DNA of 64,000 nt from Pararhizobium mangrovi (lineage in GTDB: Bacteria; Pseudomonadota; Alphaproteobacteria; Rhizobiales; Rhizobiaceae). The position numbers and the translations under genes are program-made. Location: positions 124,001 to 188,000 of the forward strand of contig NZ_VHLH01000001.1 in the NCBI RefSeq assembly GCF_006516965.1, given 5' to 3'. The first letter of the stretch is position 1. Each line of letters starts with the position of its first letter. The notes under the pieces were generated by a model. That model saw only the letters and a program-made list of their open reading frames with translations, was not told where the DNA came from and searched no databases. This document shows, piece by piece, positions 40,083-49,699 of this stretch.

Positions 40083-41521
40083 AGGCTGCCGTCCGGCCCT
40101 TCTCCATCGTCGTGCCCGGCCAAAACCTGGCAGGGCTGCTTTGGGCACCGGTCGTCCTTGCCTATGCCGGATACGCGATCTGGCTCTTCGCCCATCCCGC
40201 CGTCCTGCCGTCGGACGACGCGCTTTTCTTCTCGCGTGCGCTCACGCATTTCGAGATCCTCGATTTCGCGCCGCAATTTCCCGGCTATCCCGGCTTCGTC
40301 GCGCTCGGCCGTCTCTTTCTTCCGCTCGCGCACGGCGATCCGGTCACAGCACTCTATTGGCTGACCGTCGTGCTGGCACTAGCGCTGCCGCCGCTCGCCG
40401 CCCTTGTCGTCGCCCGCAAACGGCCGAACGGTGCCATTCCCGCATTTGTACTGATGCTCGCGATGCCGCTGCTGCCGGACCTGGCGCTCGGCATGCTTTC
40501 CGACGGCAGCGGCATCGCGTTTCTGCTCCTCGGTCTCGCGGTCTTGCCCCCGGCCGGGCAGGACTCACGGTTGGCGCCCGGAATTGCCGGCTTGGCCATC
40601 GGATGGGCGGGGTGTTGCCGTCCCTCCGACGCGGCCCTGCTCGCGGGCGCATTCCTGCCGCTCGTGATCCTGGTGCCCCGATGGCGGACCGGTCTGATCG
40701 TCGGCGCCGGTCTCGTCGTGGTCCCGACGCTCGCCGTCCTCTATGCGCTGGAAGGCCCGCTTTACCTGTGGGCCGGCACCCATTTCGTCGCCGGCCATAC
40801 GACGGGCTGGGGCAACACGATGTTCTCCCGGACCGCCTCGCCGAACTGGTTCGCGACGATCGGGGCCGTCCCGGGTGCCTGGCTCATCGCCGCTGCCATC
40901 GCCTTCGCGCTCGTCCGGTGCTGCACCGCCTTCAAGGGCTGCTCGCCGCGCCTCGTCGCGATCGCCGGTGCGTTGACGGCGCATCTCGTGTGGACGCTGG
41001 TCATGCAGAACCCGCAGAGCCTGCGGCATCTCGCTCCGGTCGTCGCACTCGGCGGCCTGCTCGTCGTGCTCGCGCCGTGGGGCGGCCGCATGCGGGCGGC
41101 GGTGATTGTCGCCATGCTTGCCGGCGAAAGCATCGCGCTCGCCTCCACCCTCGACTTCGATCCGTCGGCCCCGCCGCCGATCGCCCGCGCGATCGCGGCG
41201 CTGCACGAGGAACCGGGCAGCCGGCCCGTCGCCGTCAATTCAGGTGTCGCACTTCTGCGCGAGACCCTTTCCGACCGTCGCGTCTACGACATGCAGTATC
41301 CGGCCCATGCCACGGCTGGCATGTCAGAGGAAAATGCCACGGCTGGCATGTCAGAGGAAAATGCCAAGGCTGGCATGTCCGAGGAAGATGCGGCCGCCGG
41401 CGGGGCTGGAAGAGGCGGCTATCGCCTGTCGACCACGCCGCCCACATCCGGGAAAGCAAGCGTTTTCAGGGGCCGGATGGCGGGCGAAGCGACGATGTAC
41501 CTCTATCGCTTCCAGCCCTGA
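40079..41521 (+). CDS. GT-C-like membrane protein with a 9-residue tandem repeat
   Basis: A 480-residue polytopic membrane protein with about ten helices. The first extracytoplasmic loop has SDDALFFSRAL, the acidic GT-C-type motif also seen in the protein at 16465-18285, so a glycosyltransferase-like role is likely. Residues of about 411-437 are three copies of a nine-residue unit (ATAGMSEEN, ATAGMSEEN, AKAGMSEED) encoded by a 27-base minisatellite with codon use unlike the rest. The start is GTG overlapping the previous stop. It is the last gene of the FTR1 locus; its product converges on mntH after 10 bases. Confidence 0.78.
   Translation: MKAAVRPFSIVVPGQNLAGLLWAPVVLAYAGYAIWLFAHPAVLPSDDALFFSRALTHFEILDFAPQFPGYPGFVALGRLFLPLAHGDPVTALYWLTVVLALALPPLAALVVARKRPNGAIPAFVLMLAMPLLPDLALGMLSDGSGIAFLLLGLAVLPPAGQDSRLAPGIAGLAIGWAGCCRPSDAALLAGAFLPLVILVPRWRTGLIVGAGLVVVPTLAVLYALEGPLYLWAGTHFVAGHTTGWGNTMFSRTASPNWFATIGAVPGAWLIAAAIAFALVRCCTAFKGCSPRLVAIAGALTAHLVWTLVMQNPQSLRHLAPVVALGGLLVVLAPWGGRMRAAVIVAMLAGESIALASTLDFDPSAPPPIARAIAALHEEPGSRPVAVNSGVALLRETLSDRRVYDMQYPAHATAGMSEENATAGMSEENAKAGMSEEDAAAGGAGRGGYRLSTTPPTSGKASVFRGRMAGEATMYLYRFQP
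41309..41389 (+). repeat. 27-base in-frame minisatellite in the GT-C-like gene
   Basis: Three copies of a 27-base unit at 41309-41335, 41336-41362 and 41363-41389. Copies 1 and 2 are identical; copy 3 differs at three positions. The period is a multiple of three, so copy number can change without a frameshift. Confidence 0.85.
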
Positions 41522-41531
41522 ACGCTGCGCC

Positions 41532-42890
41532 TCATATGCCGCCGGCGAAGACCGTCTCGTAGAGCAGGAAGATGTTGAGCGTGACGATCACCAACGTGAC
41601 GAGCCATGCGAGAAGGGTCGTGATGCGATGGTTGACGAGCGAACCCATCAGGCTGCGATCGCTGGTGAAGAGCACCAGCGGGACGAGCGCGAAGGGAATG
41701 CCGAAGGACAGCACGACCTGGCTCATGACGAGCGCTGTCGTCGCGTCCACGCCGACGCCGATGATGAGGAGCGCCGGCGCCATCGTCACGAGCCTGCGCA
41801 GGAAGATCGGGATACGGTACTGCACGAAGCCCTGCATGACGATCTGGCCGCTCATCGTGCCGACCGAAGAGGAGGAAAAGCCGCTCGCCAGCAGGCCGAG
41901 CCCGAAGAGGAACTGCGCCAGACCGCCGACGCGCTCGCCGAGCTGGTGCGAAGCGCCTTCGAGCGTGGAGACGACGATGTTGCCGTCGAAGAAGAGCCCC
42001 GCTGCCATAACGAGCATCGCGCCGTTGATGAGGCCCGCGATCAGCATGGCGACGAGGATGTCGATGAACTCGAAGCGGAAGATGGCGCGGCGTTCTTCGT
42101 TCGTCCGTCCGACGACGCGGCGCTGCGTCAGCGCGGAATGCAGGTAGATGACGTGCGGCATGACCGTCGCGCCGAGGATACCGGCGGCGAGCAGCAGGCT
42201 TGGGGCGCCGTCGAAACGCGGAACCAGCATGCCTTCGAGCAGAGCGCCGCCGTCCGGCTTGGCCATGTAGACCTGATAGGCGAAGGAGACGACGACGACG
42301 GCAAGCAGCACGCAGATGCCCGCTTCCAGAGAGCGGAAGCCGCGTCGTTGCAGTTCCAGGAGCGCGAAGGAGAAGACGCCGGTGATGAGCGCCGCCGGAA
42401 AGAGCGGAATGCCGAAAAGCAGGTAGAGGCCGAGCGCGCCGCCGATGAACTCGGCAAGGTCCGTCGCCACGGCGATGAGTTCGGCCTGCAGCCAGAGCCC
42501 GACGGTGACGGGCCGCGAGAAGCGCTGCCGGCAGACCTCCGGCAGATTGTACCCCGTCGCGATGCCGAGCTTTGCCGAAAGCGCCTGAACGAGGATCGCC
42601 ATGATGTTCGAAAGCGCGACGACCCAAAGCAGCATGTAGCCGTAGCTCGAGCCGGCCTGGATGTTCGTGGCGAAGTTGCCGGGATCGATATAGGCGACGG
42701 AAGCGATGAACGCCGGTCCGAGAAAGGGCAGAAGCCCCTTCAGTCCGCGCTGATTGCCCGAAAGCGCCGCTTGCGCCGCGCGCACCGTCGCATTTTCTCC
42801 CGGAAGCGGATCCGTCGCTTCCGGTGCCCGCTCGATTACTTGGCCCATCGTGTCCGTTCGCTTGCGGCCTCGATCGAGGCCCTTCGTCAT
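41532..42890 (-). CDS. mntH: Nramp-family divalent metal transporter MntH
   Basis: A 452-residue Nramp transporter importing Mn2+ (and Fe2+) with protons. The metal-site motifs are present: DPGN in helix 1 (Asp69-Asn72, VAYIDPGNFATNIQ) and MPH in helix 6 (Met244-His246, ATVMPHVIYLHS). Eleven membrane helices are predicted. The start is uncertain, as Met15 (42848) also fits and neither has a strong ribosome site. An operator-like inverted repeat at 42917-42934 resembles one before mntR, so MntR repression by manganese is likely. Confidence 0.94.
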   Translation of the reverse strand: MTKGLDRGRKRTDTMGQVIERAPEATDPLPGENATVRAAQAALSGNQRGLKGLLPFLGPAFIASVAYIDPGNFATNIQAGSSYGYMLLWVVALSNIMAILVQALSAKLGIATGYNLPEVCRQRFSRPVTVGLWLQAELIAVATDLAEFIGGALGLYLLFGIPLFPAALITGVFSFALLELQRRGFRSLEAGICVLLAVVVVSFAYQVYMAKPDGGALLEGMLVPRFDGAPSLLLAAGILGATVMPHVIYLHSALTQRRVVGRTNEERRAIFRFEFIDILVAMLIAGLINGAMLVMAAGLFFDGNIVVSTLEGASHQLGERVGGLAQFLFGLGLLASGFSSSSVGTMSGQIVMQGFVQYRIPIFLRRLVTMAPALLIIGVGVDATTALVMSQVVLSFGIPFALVPLVLFTSDRSLMGSLVNHRITTLLAWLVTLVIVTLNIFLLYETVFAGGI

Positions 42891-42916
42891 ATCGTAAGAT
42901 TGACGAATGTCATTAA

Positions 42917-42934
42917 AATAGCTTTGGCTATATT
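42917..42934. promoter_or_regulatory. MntR operator-like repeat upstream of mntH
   Basis: AATAGCTTTGGCTATATT. It shares ATAG-N4-GGCTATAT with the site upstream of mntR (43565-43582). Partial dyad AATAGC/GCTAT. It lies 27 bases before the mntH start, where binding would block transcription. Confidence 0.55.
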
Positions 42935-43032
42935 GGCGGCGGGACCGAAACTGTCAAGACGAACGGCGTGTCGAGGTGGCAAATGACGTACGGTGCGATT
43001 GACGCACCATGACGAACGCGACCGTTGCCGCA

Positions 43033-43503
43033 CTATTCCCGCGAGGAATTGCCGGGTCGCACGATGAAGCGCTTGAACGCGGCAAGGGTCTCTTCGCTCA
43101 CGTGATGCTCGATGCCTTCGGCGTCGGTGCGTGCCGTTTCCGGACTGACGCCGAGCGCGGCGAGGAACGTCTCGACGATATGGTGGCGTTCGCGCGTGCG
43201 CTTGGCGAGCGCGCGGCCTTCGTCGGTCAGGAAGATGCCGCGATACCGGCGGCGGACGATCAGCCCTTCGTCCGAAAGGCGGGTCAGCATCTTGGCGACG
43301 GTCGGCTGCGCGACGCCGAGGCGCTCCGCGATGTCGACCTGCCGTGCCTCGCCGCCCGTTTCGAGAAAGTCGGCGATCAGTTCGACGTAGTCCTCGATCA
43401 GCTCGCTGCGGCGTGCGTCCCGCGCCTTGCGGAAGCCCGCAGCGTGACTCTTGGCGTCCATCATCACCGGCGAGGCCGGTTTTCCGACAGTCGACCTCGT
43501 CAT
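43033..43503 (-). CDS. mntR: MntR-type manganese-responsive repressor
   Basis: A 156-residue DtxR/MntR-family regulator: N-terminal winged helix ([27 protein letters not shown]) and a C-terminal metal/dimerisation helix region with [10 protein letters not shown] and EGIEHHVS, the expected His/Glu ligands. There is no SH3-like third domain, as in MntR rather than DtxR. GGGGGAGG precedes the ATG. It lies 142 bases upstream of mntH in the same direction. A matching operator-like sequence lies 62-79 bases upstream of its own start, suggesting autoregulation. Confidence 0.92.
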   Translation of the reverse strand: MTRSTVGKPASPVMMDAKSHAAGFRKARDARRSELIEDYVELIADFLETGGEARQVDIAERLGVAQPTVAKMLTRLSDEGLIVRRRYRGIFLTDEGRALAKRTRERHHIVETFLAALGVSPETARTDAEGIEHHVSEETLAAFKRFIVRPGNSSRE

Positions 43504-43564
43504 GGAGCCTCCCCCGCGAACGTCATTCGGCTACGGCGAAACATCTTAGCGCCGCGTCAAGACC

Positions 43565-43582
43565 TATAGTAACGGCTATATA
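43565..43582. promoter_or_regulatory. MntR operator-like repeat upstream of mntR
   Basis: TATAGTAACGGCTATATA, sharing ATAG-N4-GGCTATAT with the site before mntH. Its TATA-rich core may overlap a -10 element. Confidence 0.5.
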
Positions 43583-43794
43583 TGCTCAAGGCTGTTATCG
43601 AGCGGCTGGTGCAACCCGAAGTCTCACGTTGCGCGTTGTCCTTCGCGCCGTATCGATCCGGTGCGCCATGCTTCCGAATTCAGTAACGCTGCATTAGCCA
43701 TCCGGCACGATCGCTCGGACCGTTAACGTTGCGTCCGGTTGCATGGGGTAAGTTGGCCTTGACATTCCTTCGGGGAAAACAAGGGGGCTTTTCC

Positions 43795-44040
43795 ATGATC
43801 GAGCAAGTTCGTTCCGTTCTCTCGCAGACGGCCATGATCCCACCGCACATCGCCACGTTGCCGGAGGATGCCAACCTGCCGGAAGCCGGGCTGACCTCCT
43901 TCGCGTCCGTGCAGATGATGCTGGCGCTGGAGGAGCATTTCGACATCGAGTTTCCGGAAACGATGTTGAACCGGCGTACCTTCGCAACGCTCGGCAACGT
44001 GTCGACCGCCGTCGCCGAACTGACCCGCAAGGCGGCCTGA
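43795..44040 (+). CDS. Acyl/aminoacyl carrier protein
   Basis: An 81-residue carrier protein. The phosphopantetheine attachment site is Ser35 in GLTSFASVQMML, where the common DSL triplet reads TSF; acidic helix 2-3 follows (LALEEHFDIEFPETMLNRRTF). This variant is the kind paired with amino acid:[carrier protein] ligases, and such a ligase gene lies two genes downstream. The ACP is thus probably loaded with an amino acid rather than a fatty acid. It sits four bases before the acyl-CoA-dehydrogenase-like gene. An AAGGGGG ribosome site is present. Confidence 0.92.
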   Translation: MIEQVRSVLSQTAMIPPHIATLPEDANLPEAGLTSFASVQMMLALEEHFDIEFPETMLNRRTFATLGNVSTAVAELTRKAA

Positions 44041-44043
44041 GCC

Positions 44044-45252
44044 ATGAACGTGCTCGATCGGGCCATGCGCGCCGAACAGACGAACGATCCTGGCGATAGC
44101 CCGCGCGAGCGCATGCGCCGCGTCGCGGCGGTTGCCGCCGAATTCGCCGACGCGGTCGACCGCGAAGGTCGCTTTCCCGCCGAGACCGTGGCGGCACTCA
44201 AGCGCGAGCGCCTGCTCGGCGTCGCCGTTCCCGTCGCCCTCGGCGGGGAGGGGCTCGGCATCCGGGATGTGGCGGATCTCGTCGTCCAGCTCGGCCAGGC
44301 GTGCGGATCGAGCGCGATGATCTATGCGATGCATCAGATCAAGACATCGAGCCTCGTCATGCACGGCACCGACAGCGCGTGGCACCGCGCGTTCATGCAG
44401 CGCGCAGCCGACGAGCAGCTCCTGCTCGCTTCGGCGACGACGGAAGCCGGCATCGGCGGCAATCTTCGCCACAGCCTGTGCGCGGTCGAGACGAAGGACG
44501 GACGCTTCTCGCTGACGAAGGAAGCGACGGTCATCTCCTACGGCATGCATGCCGACGCGATCCTCGCCACCGCGCGCCGGGCGCCGGAGGCGGAAGGTTC
44601 CGATCAGGTCCTCGTCGTCATTCCGGCCGACGAAAACCGCAGCCTGGAGCGCACGTCCGTATGGGATACGCTCGGCATGCGCGGCACGTGTTCCGACGGC
44701 TTCCATCTGGTTGCCGAGGGCGACGCGGCGCAGATCCTGCCGAAGCCATTCTCGGAGATCGCCGCGCAATCGATGCTCGCCAGTTCGCATGTCTTCTGGG
44801 CATCGGCCTGGTTCGCGATCGCAGCCGACGCCTTCGCCCGCGCGCAGGCATTCGTGAAGCAGGCTGCCCGCAAGCAGCCGAACGCGATGCCGCCCGGTGC
44901 GCTTCGGCTTTCGGAGGCGGCCGCAAAGCTTCAGGAGATGAAGGGCCATCTCGGCGCGGCGATCGCGCGCTACGAAGCCGCGCTCGGCGACGAGGAAGCG
45001 CTTTCCACCATGGCGTTCGCCGCGGAGATCAATGCGCTGAAGGTCGCTTCCAGCGAAAAGGCCGCCGAAGTCGTGCGCCATGCCATGCTCGTCACCGGCA
45101 TCCTCGGCTACAAGAACGGCACGCCGTTCAGCGTCGGCCGGCACCTTCGCGACGTCACTTCCGCGGCCGTCATGATCTCCAACGACCGCATACTCACGAA
45201 CACGTCGACGATGCTCCTGATGAGCCGTTTCGACACGACCCTTGGGGACTGA
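44044..45252 (+). CDS. Acyl-CoA dehydrogenase-like flavoenzyme
   Basis: A 402-residue protein of the acyl-CoA dehydrogenase superfamily: N-terminal helical domain ([16 protein letters not shown]), middle beta domain ([29 protein letters not shown]), and C-terminal four-helix domain ([23 protein letters not shown]). In natural-product pathways such enzymes oxidise acyl or aminoacyl groups held on carrier proteins. Here it lies between the carrier protein and the amino acid:carrier-protein ligase, so the aminoacyl-ACP is the likely substrate. The catalytic base was not confidently located. Confidence 0.87.
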   Translation: MNVLDRAMRAEQTNDPGDSPRERMRRVAAVAAEFADAVDREGRFPAETVAALKRERLLGVAVPVALGGEGLGIRDVADLVVQLGQACGSSAMIYAMHQIKTSSLVMHGTDSAWHRAFMQRAADEQLLLASATTEAGIGGNLRHSLCAVETKDGRFSLTKEATVISYGMHADAILATARRAPEAEGSDQVLVVIPADENRSLERTSVWDTLGMRGTCSDGFHLVAEGDAAQILPKPFSEIAAQSMLASSHVFWASAWFAIAADAFARAQAFVKQAARKQPNAMPPGALRLSEAAAKLQEMKGHLGAAIARYEAALGDEEALSTMAFAAEINALKVASSEKAAEVVRHAMLVTGILGYKNGTPFSVGRHLRDVTSAAVMISNDRILTNTSTMLLMSRFDTTLGD

Positions 45253-46178
45253 TGATGGACGCCAAGACATTCGACGCGAAATCGCTGCTCGACGACCTCT
45301 TCGACAATGGCGTGCTCTTCGATTCCGGCATCGACGGCCTCTACGGTCGTTCCGGCGACTTCGAGGAGGTGATCGAGCGCTTCGAGGCGATGGTGCTGCG
45401 CGAGGGCGAAAAGGACGGCGCCACGCGCATCCATTTCCCGCCCGGCATGAGCCGCCCCGCACTCGAAAAGAGCGGCTACATGAAGAGCTTCCCGCAGCTT
45501 GCCGGTTGCGTGCACTCGTTCATGGGCGGCGAGAGCGAGCATGCCGAGCTGCTCGGCAAGATGGCGACCGGCGACGACTGGACGGAGATGCAGGAATCGA
45601 CCGGCATCGCGATGACGCCGGCGGCCTGCTACCCGCTCTATCCGACCGTCGCCGCGCGCGGTCCGGTGCCCGACGAGGGGCTTCTCTTCGCGCTTTCTTC
45701 GTACTGCTTCCGCCACGAGCCTTCGAAGGATCCCGCCCGCATGCAGCTCTTCCGCATGCGCGAATACGTGCGCATCGGCACCGCCGAGCAGGTAAGCGCC
45801 TTCCGCGAAAGCTGGCTGAAGCGCGGGCGCGCGATGATCGAGGCGCTGGACCTGCCGATGGAGGTCGATGCCGCCAACGATCCCTTCTTCGGCCGCGGCG
45901 GAAAGATGATGGCCGCCAGCCAGCGCGAGCAGGGGCTCAAGTTCGAGCTGCTGATCCCGGTCGCGAGCCTCAAAAAGCCGACGGCCTGCCTCAGCTTCAA
46001 CTACCATCAGGACCATTTCGGAGAGACCTGGGGCCTGAAGTTCGCAGACGGCAGCACCTGCCATTCCGGTTGCGTCGGCTTCGGACTGGAACGCCTGGCG
46101 ATTGCGCTCTTCCGCCATCACGGCATGGACGTGAAGCGCTGGCCGGCCAACGTGCGCGAAGCGCTCTGGAGCGCGTAG
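45252..46178 (+). CDS. Amino acid:[carrier protein] ligase (aaCPL, seryl-tRNA-synthetase-like)
   Basis: A 308-residue class II aminoacyl-tRNA-synthetase-like catalytic core without a tRNA-binding domain. Motif 2 ([28 protein letters not shown]) and motif 3 (GFGLERL) are present. Three zinc ligands are positioned as in the atypical SerRS/aaCPL group: Cys126 (TPAACYPLY), Glu171 (FRMREY) and Cys274 (CHSGCVG). Characterised Bradyrhizobium and Agrobacterium relatives activate glycine or alanine and load it on a carrier protein rather than tRNA; specificity here cannot be read. ATG at 45252 overlaps the previous stop by one base, and a second ATG follows at 45255. Confidence 0.93.
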   Translation: MMDAKTFDAKSLLDDLFDNGVLFDSGIDGLYGRSGDFEEVIERFEAMVLREGEKDGATRIHFPPGMSRPALEKSGYMKSFPQLAGCVHSFMGGESEHAELLGKMATGDDWTEMQESTGIAMTPAACYPLYPTVAARGPVPDEGLLFALSSYCFRHEPSKDPARMQLFRMREYVRIGTAEQVSAFRESWLKRGRAMIEALDLPMEVDAANDPFFGRGGKMMAASQREQGLKFELLIPVASLKKPTACLSFNYHQDHFGETWGLKFADGSTCHSGCVGFGLERLAIALFRHHGMDVKRWPANVREALWSA

Positions 46179-46180
46179 CC

Positions 46181-47176
46181 ATGCGCCATGTCATCCCCGG
46201 CATCACGGCCGCGACATACGCGGCGCATCGCCTGCACGATCTCGAACGCGCGTGGCCGGAGACGAACTGCTATGTCGATCTCCTGATCGAGGTGCTGAGT
46301 GCCGCCGGACACGAACCGGCAGCCGCGCTCGGCTTTACGCTCGCGCAGGACTTCGAGGGCGACCAGTTCACGTTCTTCAAGTTCCCGACCGGCGACCTTG
46401 CCACGCTCTATGGGCTTGAGATCCAGGAACTCGCCATCTTCGACCGGCTGGAAGATCACATCGGCGTCCAGATCGATCGCGGCCGGCTGCCGCTCGTTGA
46501 GTTCGATGCGTTTCATCTGCCCGATACCGAGGGCGTGAGCTACCGCATCGCCCACACCAAGACGACCGTCGCGGTCAACGCGATCGATCCGGTGCGCCGC
46601 CGCATGGGCTATTTCCACAACGCCGGCTATTTCGAGCTCGAAGGCGAGGATTACGCAGCCCTTTTCGCCGACCGGGCGGCGCAAACGGGCCTGCCGCTCT
46701 TTCCCTATAGCGAGTTCGTGAAGTTCGACAGGACCGCCGCCGCGAGCGACCCGGTCGAAACGAGCCTCTCGCTCCTTCGCCACCATGCGGCGCGGAGGCC
46801 GGCGGAAAACCCGGTTGGCGCCTATCGTGCGGTCTTCGACGCGCACATGGCCGCACTTGCCGACCGCCCGCCGGACTATTTCCACGCCTACGCCTTCAAC
46901 ACGCTGCGCCAGCTCGGCGCGAATTTCGAACTGCTGCAGAGCCATCTCGCCTGGCTCGGCGAGAACGGCGTGACGGGTCTCGATACCGCCGGCGCGCAGG
47001 CGGGAACGATTGCCAACGGCGCGAAGACGATGCAGTTCAAGCTCGCCCGTGCGATGGCACGCCGTCGCTTCGATGGGCTCGGCGACACGCTCGATCCGCT
47101 CGTGACGGCTTACGACCGATTAACGGCCAGTCTCGATCTGGCGCTTTCCGACACGCGTTCTTCGCGGGCGGCCTGA
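46181..47176 (+). CDS. DUF1839 family protein
   Basis: A 331-residue soluble protein of the DUF1839 family, found almost only beside amino acid:carrier-protein ligases. Recognisable conserved parts are WPETNCYVDLLIEVL with GFTLAQDFEGDQFTFFKFPTGDL, an FHLPDTEGVSYRIAHTKTTV segment, and an RRRMGYFHNAGYFELEGEDY segment; a helical C-terminal half ends with LDTAGAQAGTIANGAKTMQFKLAR. The mixed alpha/beta N-terminal half with conserved Cys/Asp recalls transglutaminase or N-acyltransferase folds, so it may transfer the aminoacyl group. The true activity is unknown. Confidence 0.87.
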   Translation: MRHVIPGITAATYAAHRLHDLERAWPETNCYVDLLIEVLSAAGHEPAAALGFTLAQDFEGDQFTFFKFPTGDLATLYGLEIQELAIFDRLEDHIGVQIDRGRLPLVEFDAFHLPDTEGVSYRIAHTKTTVAVNAIDPVRRRMGYFHNAGYFELEGEDYAALFADRAAQTGLPLFPYSEFVKFDRTAAASDPVETSLSLLRHHAARRPAENPVGAYRAVFDAHMAALADRPPDYFHAYAFNTLRQLGANFELLQSHLAWLGENGVTGLDTAGAQAGTIANGAKTMQFKLARAMARRRFDGLGDTLDPLVTAYDRLTASLDLALSDTRSSRAA

Positions 47177-47179
47177 ACG

Positions 47180-49699
47180 GTGACGGTCGGCTTCCTGAAC
47201 GAGCGCGGGACGCTGCTCGATACCGGCTGGGCGCTGGCCCTTTCGCCCGCCGACGAGTGGGAACGGCCCACGGCGATCGCTGCCGATGCCGAATGGCTCA
47301 CGGCCGATTGCCCGGGTACCGCGGCGGGCACGCTGGAGATGCATGGCCGTTTCTCGCGCGAGGCGCCGGACCCGCTCCATGGCCGCGATGTCTGGTATCG
47401 CTGCCCGCTCACGCAAACCGGTCCGGTTCGCATCGTCTTCGAGGGGCTCGCGACGATCGCCGAAATCTTCCTGGACGATCGCCTTCTGAAGCGCTGCGAA
47501 ACCATGTTCGCCCCGCATGAGGTCACTGCCACGCTCGAAGGCGGCGAGACGCTCTTCGTCGCGTTTCGCAGTCTCGACCGTCACCTCGAAGGCTTGCGCG
47601 GCCCCCGTGCGCGCTGGCGCCCGGCGATGATCGACGAGCAGAAGCTGAGGCTCGTGCGCACCACGCTGCTCGGCCACATGCCGGGCTGGTCGCCGAAATT
47701 CGACATCGTGGGCCCGTGGCGCCCGGTGCGCCTCGTATCGGCGGGCGAGGAGGCGACCATCCTCGATCATACGCTGCGCGCCGATCTCGAGGGAACGACC
47801 GGACGGCTCGCGGTCGTGCTCGATCTCGCCGATCCGGACCTTGCCGCCGCGCCTGCGAGCGTCACCTGCGCCGGTGTTACTGCCGACCTCGAACGCCAGG
47901 CGCCGACGCGCCTCGTCGCCGATGTCGCGATACCCGATGTCGCCGCATGGTGGCCGCATACCCATGGCGCACCGGTGCTGCATCCCGTCACCGTCCATCT
48001 CGACGGCGCAGAGCATGCGCTTGGCCGTGTCGGCTTCCGCCGCATCGTGTTGGACCGTGGCGCCGACGGGCGCGACTTCCGCCTCGTCGTCAACGGCGTT
48101 CCGGTCTTCTGTCGCGGCGCGGTGTGGACGCCGAGCGATCCCGTGAACCTGCCTCAGGGTCGCCCGGAAGCCGAAGAGGCACTTGCGGGCGTGATCGCAG
48201 CCAATTGCAACATGGTGCGCATCGGCGGCACGTTCGTCTATGAATCGGACGCGTTCCACGCCGTGTGCGACGAGCTCGGCATCCTCGTCTGGCAGGATCT
48301 GATGCTTGCGAACTTCGACTATCCGGCCAGGGACGAGGCGTGGTGCGCCGACCTTGCCGGCGAAGTCGAAGCGCTGCTGCGGCGCCTGTGCCGCTCGCCG
48401 TCGCTCGTCGTGCTGTGTGGTGGCAGCGAGATCGCGCAGCAGGCGACGATGATGGGGCTGCCCGCTTCGATGGATCCCGAACCCTGGTTCGACCGGATCG
48501 TGCGCCCGCTTGCCGACCGGCTCCGCCCGGACCTCGTCCTCGTCGCCTCTTCGCCGGCGGGCGGAAGCCTGCCTTTCGTCTCCGACTGCGGCCCCTCGCA
48601 CTATTACGGCGTCGGCGCCTATGGCCGGCCGCTCGAGGACGCGCGGCGTGCAGACGTGCGCTTTGCCAGCGAATGCCTGGCTTTCGCGAACGTACCGGAG
48701 CGAACGACGCTCGAGCGCAATGCCGGCCTGCCGCCCGTGCACGATCCGCGCTGGAAGGCGGGCGTCCCGCGCGATGCCGGCGCATCCTGGGATTTCGAGG
48801 ACGTGCGCGACCACTATCTCCTAATGCTTTTCGGCATGGACCCGGCACGCCTGCGTCGGGTCGATCCCGAGCGCTACCTGACGCTGTCGCGCGCCGTCAC
48901 GGCTGAAATCGTCGAGCGCACGATCGACGAGTGGCGTCGCCCCGGCTCGAAGACGGGCGGAGCGCTCCTGTGGTTCTGGAAGGATCTCAAGGCCGGTGCC
49001 GGCTGGGGCGCGGTCGATTCCACCCGCCGGCCGAAATCGGTCTGGCACGCGCTGGCGCGCGCCTTCGCGCCGCTGCGCCTTGTCGTTTCGGACGAGGGCG
49101 TGAACGGCCTCGTGGTCCACCTTCTCAACGATGGTCCCCGGCATCTCCAGGGACGGGTCGTGCTCACCTGCCTGCGCGATGGGCGCACCCCGGTTGCCGA
49201 AGGCGGCAAGGACGTCTCGCTCGAACCCCATGCGACCATGTCGGTTCCCGCGTTCGAACTCTTCGGCGCCTTCTTCGATGCCGGCCACGCCTATCGTTTC
49301 GGTCCGGCGCAGCACGAGCTTTCGGTCGTCCGTTTCGAGGATTGCGCCGGTGCGGTGCTCGCCGAAGGCTTCCACGTGCTCGAAGGCGCACTGACGACCG
49401 AGGTGGAGACCGGCCTTCGCGTGAACGTCGTGCAGGACGGCGAAGGCTGGTTCCTCGAACTCTCGTGCACGCGCGCCGCCTATTCCGTGACGATCGAGGA
49501 TCCGTATTTCCGCGCCAGCGAAAACGGCTTTCACTTGCTTCCCGGTTGCACGCGTTCCGTGCGCCTCGTTGCGGAGCGGGAAACGTCCGGTCGGCGTCCG
49601 TCGGGCAGCGTCGGCGCGCTCAACGCATTGCAGGAAGTCTTCTATATGGCAGACGAAGAGATGGCAGGCGGCGAAGCCGAGCGGGCGTGCGTGGCATGA
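47180..49699 (+). CDS. GH2/beta-mannosidase-like protein
   Basis: An 839-residue protein with the glycoside hydrolase family 2 domain plan: N-terminal sugar-binding beta domain (about 20-170), Ig-like domain, central TIM-barrel (about 290-590) and C-terminal beta domains. The probable nucleophile Glu498 is in the ASEC segment. The acid/base Glu417 lies in CGGSEIAQQ, where GH2 enzymes normally have Asn-Glu, so the preceding Asn is Ser. No signal peptide is seen, so it is probably cytoplasmic. Starts with GTG three bases after DUF1839. It may trim or transfer a glycosyl group on the cluster product. Confidence 0.87.
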   Translation: MTVGFLNERGTLLDTGWALALSPADEWERPTAIAADAEWLTADCPGTAAGTLEMHGRFSREAPDPLHGRDVWYRCPLTQTGPVRIVFEGLATIAEIFLDDRLLKRCETMFAPHEVTATLEGGETLFVAFRSLDRHLEGLRGPRARWRPAMIDEQKLRLVRTTLLGHMPGWSPKFDIVGPWRPVRLVSAGEEATILDHTLRADLEGTTGRLAVVLDLADPDLAAAPASVTCAGVTADLERQAPTRLVADVAIPDVAAWWPHTHGAPVLHPVTVHLDGAEHALGRVGFRRIVLDRGADGRDFRLVVNGVPVFCRGAVWTPSDPVNLPQGRPEAEEALAGVIAANCNMVRIGGTFVYESDAFHAVCDELGILVWQDLMLANFDYPARDEAWCADLAGEVEALLRRLCRSPSLVVLCGGSEIAQQATMMGLPASMDPEPWFDRIVRPLADRLRPDLVLVASSPAGGSLPFVSDCGPSHYYGVGAYGRPLEDARRADVRFASECLAFANVPERTTLERNAGLPPVHDPRWKAGVPRDAGASWDFEDVRDHYLLMLFGMDPARLRRVDPERYLTLSRAVTAEIVERTIDEWRRPGSKTGGALLWFWKDLKAGAGWGAVDSTRRPKSVWHALARAFAPLRLVVSDEGVNGLVVHLLNDGPRHLQGRVVLTCLRDGRTPVAEGGKDVSLEPHATMSVPAFELFGAFFDAGHAYRFGPAQHELSVVRFEDCAGAVLAEGFHVLEGALTTEVETGLRVNVVQDGEGWFLELSCTRAAYSVTIEDPYFRASENGFHLLPGCTRSVRLVAERETSGRRPSGSVGALNALQEVFYMADEEMAGGEAERACVA

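Noticed and set aside
41309-41389. Possible CRISPR-like repeat
   Set aside because: The units are directly adjacent with no spacers and are in frame within a coding sequence. It is a minisatellite.
42905-42916. IRO-like TGA...TCA before mntH
   Set aside because: The spacing is six bases, not nine. The nearby dyad shared with mntR explains the region better.
48510-48824. Alternative-frame peptide containing VQTCALP, another adapter-like string
   Set aside because: The DNA has several mismatches to the adapter and lies inside the intact GH2-like gene, so no contamination or junction is indicated.
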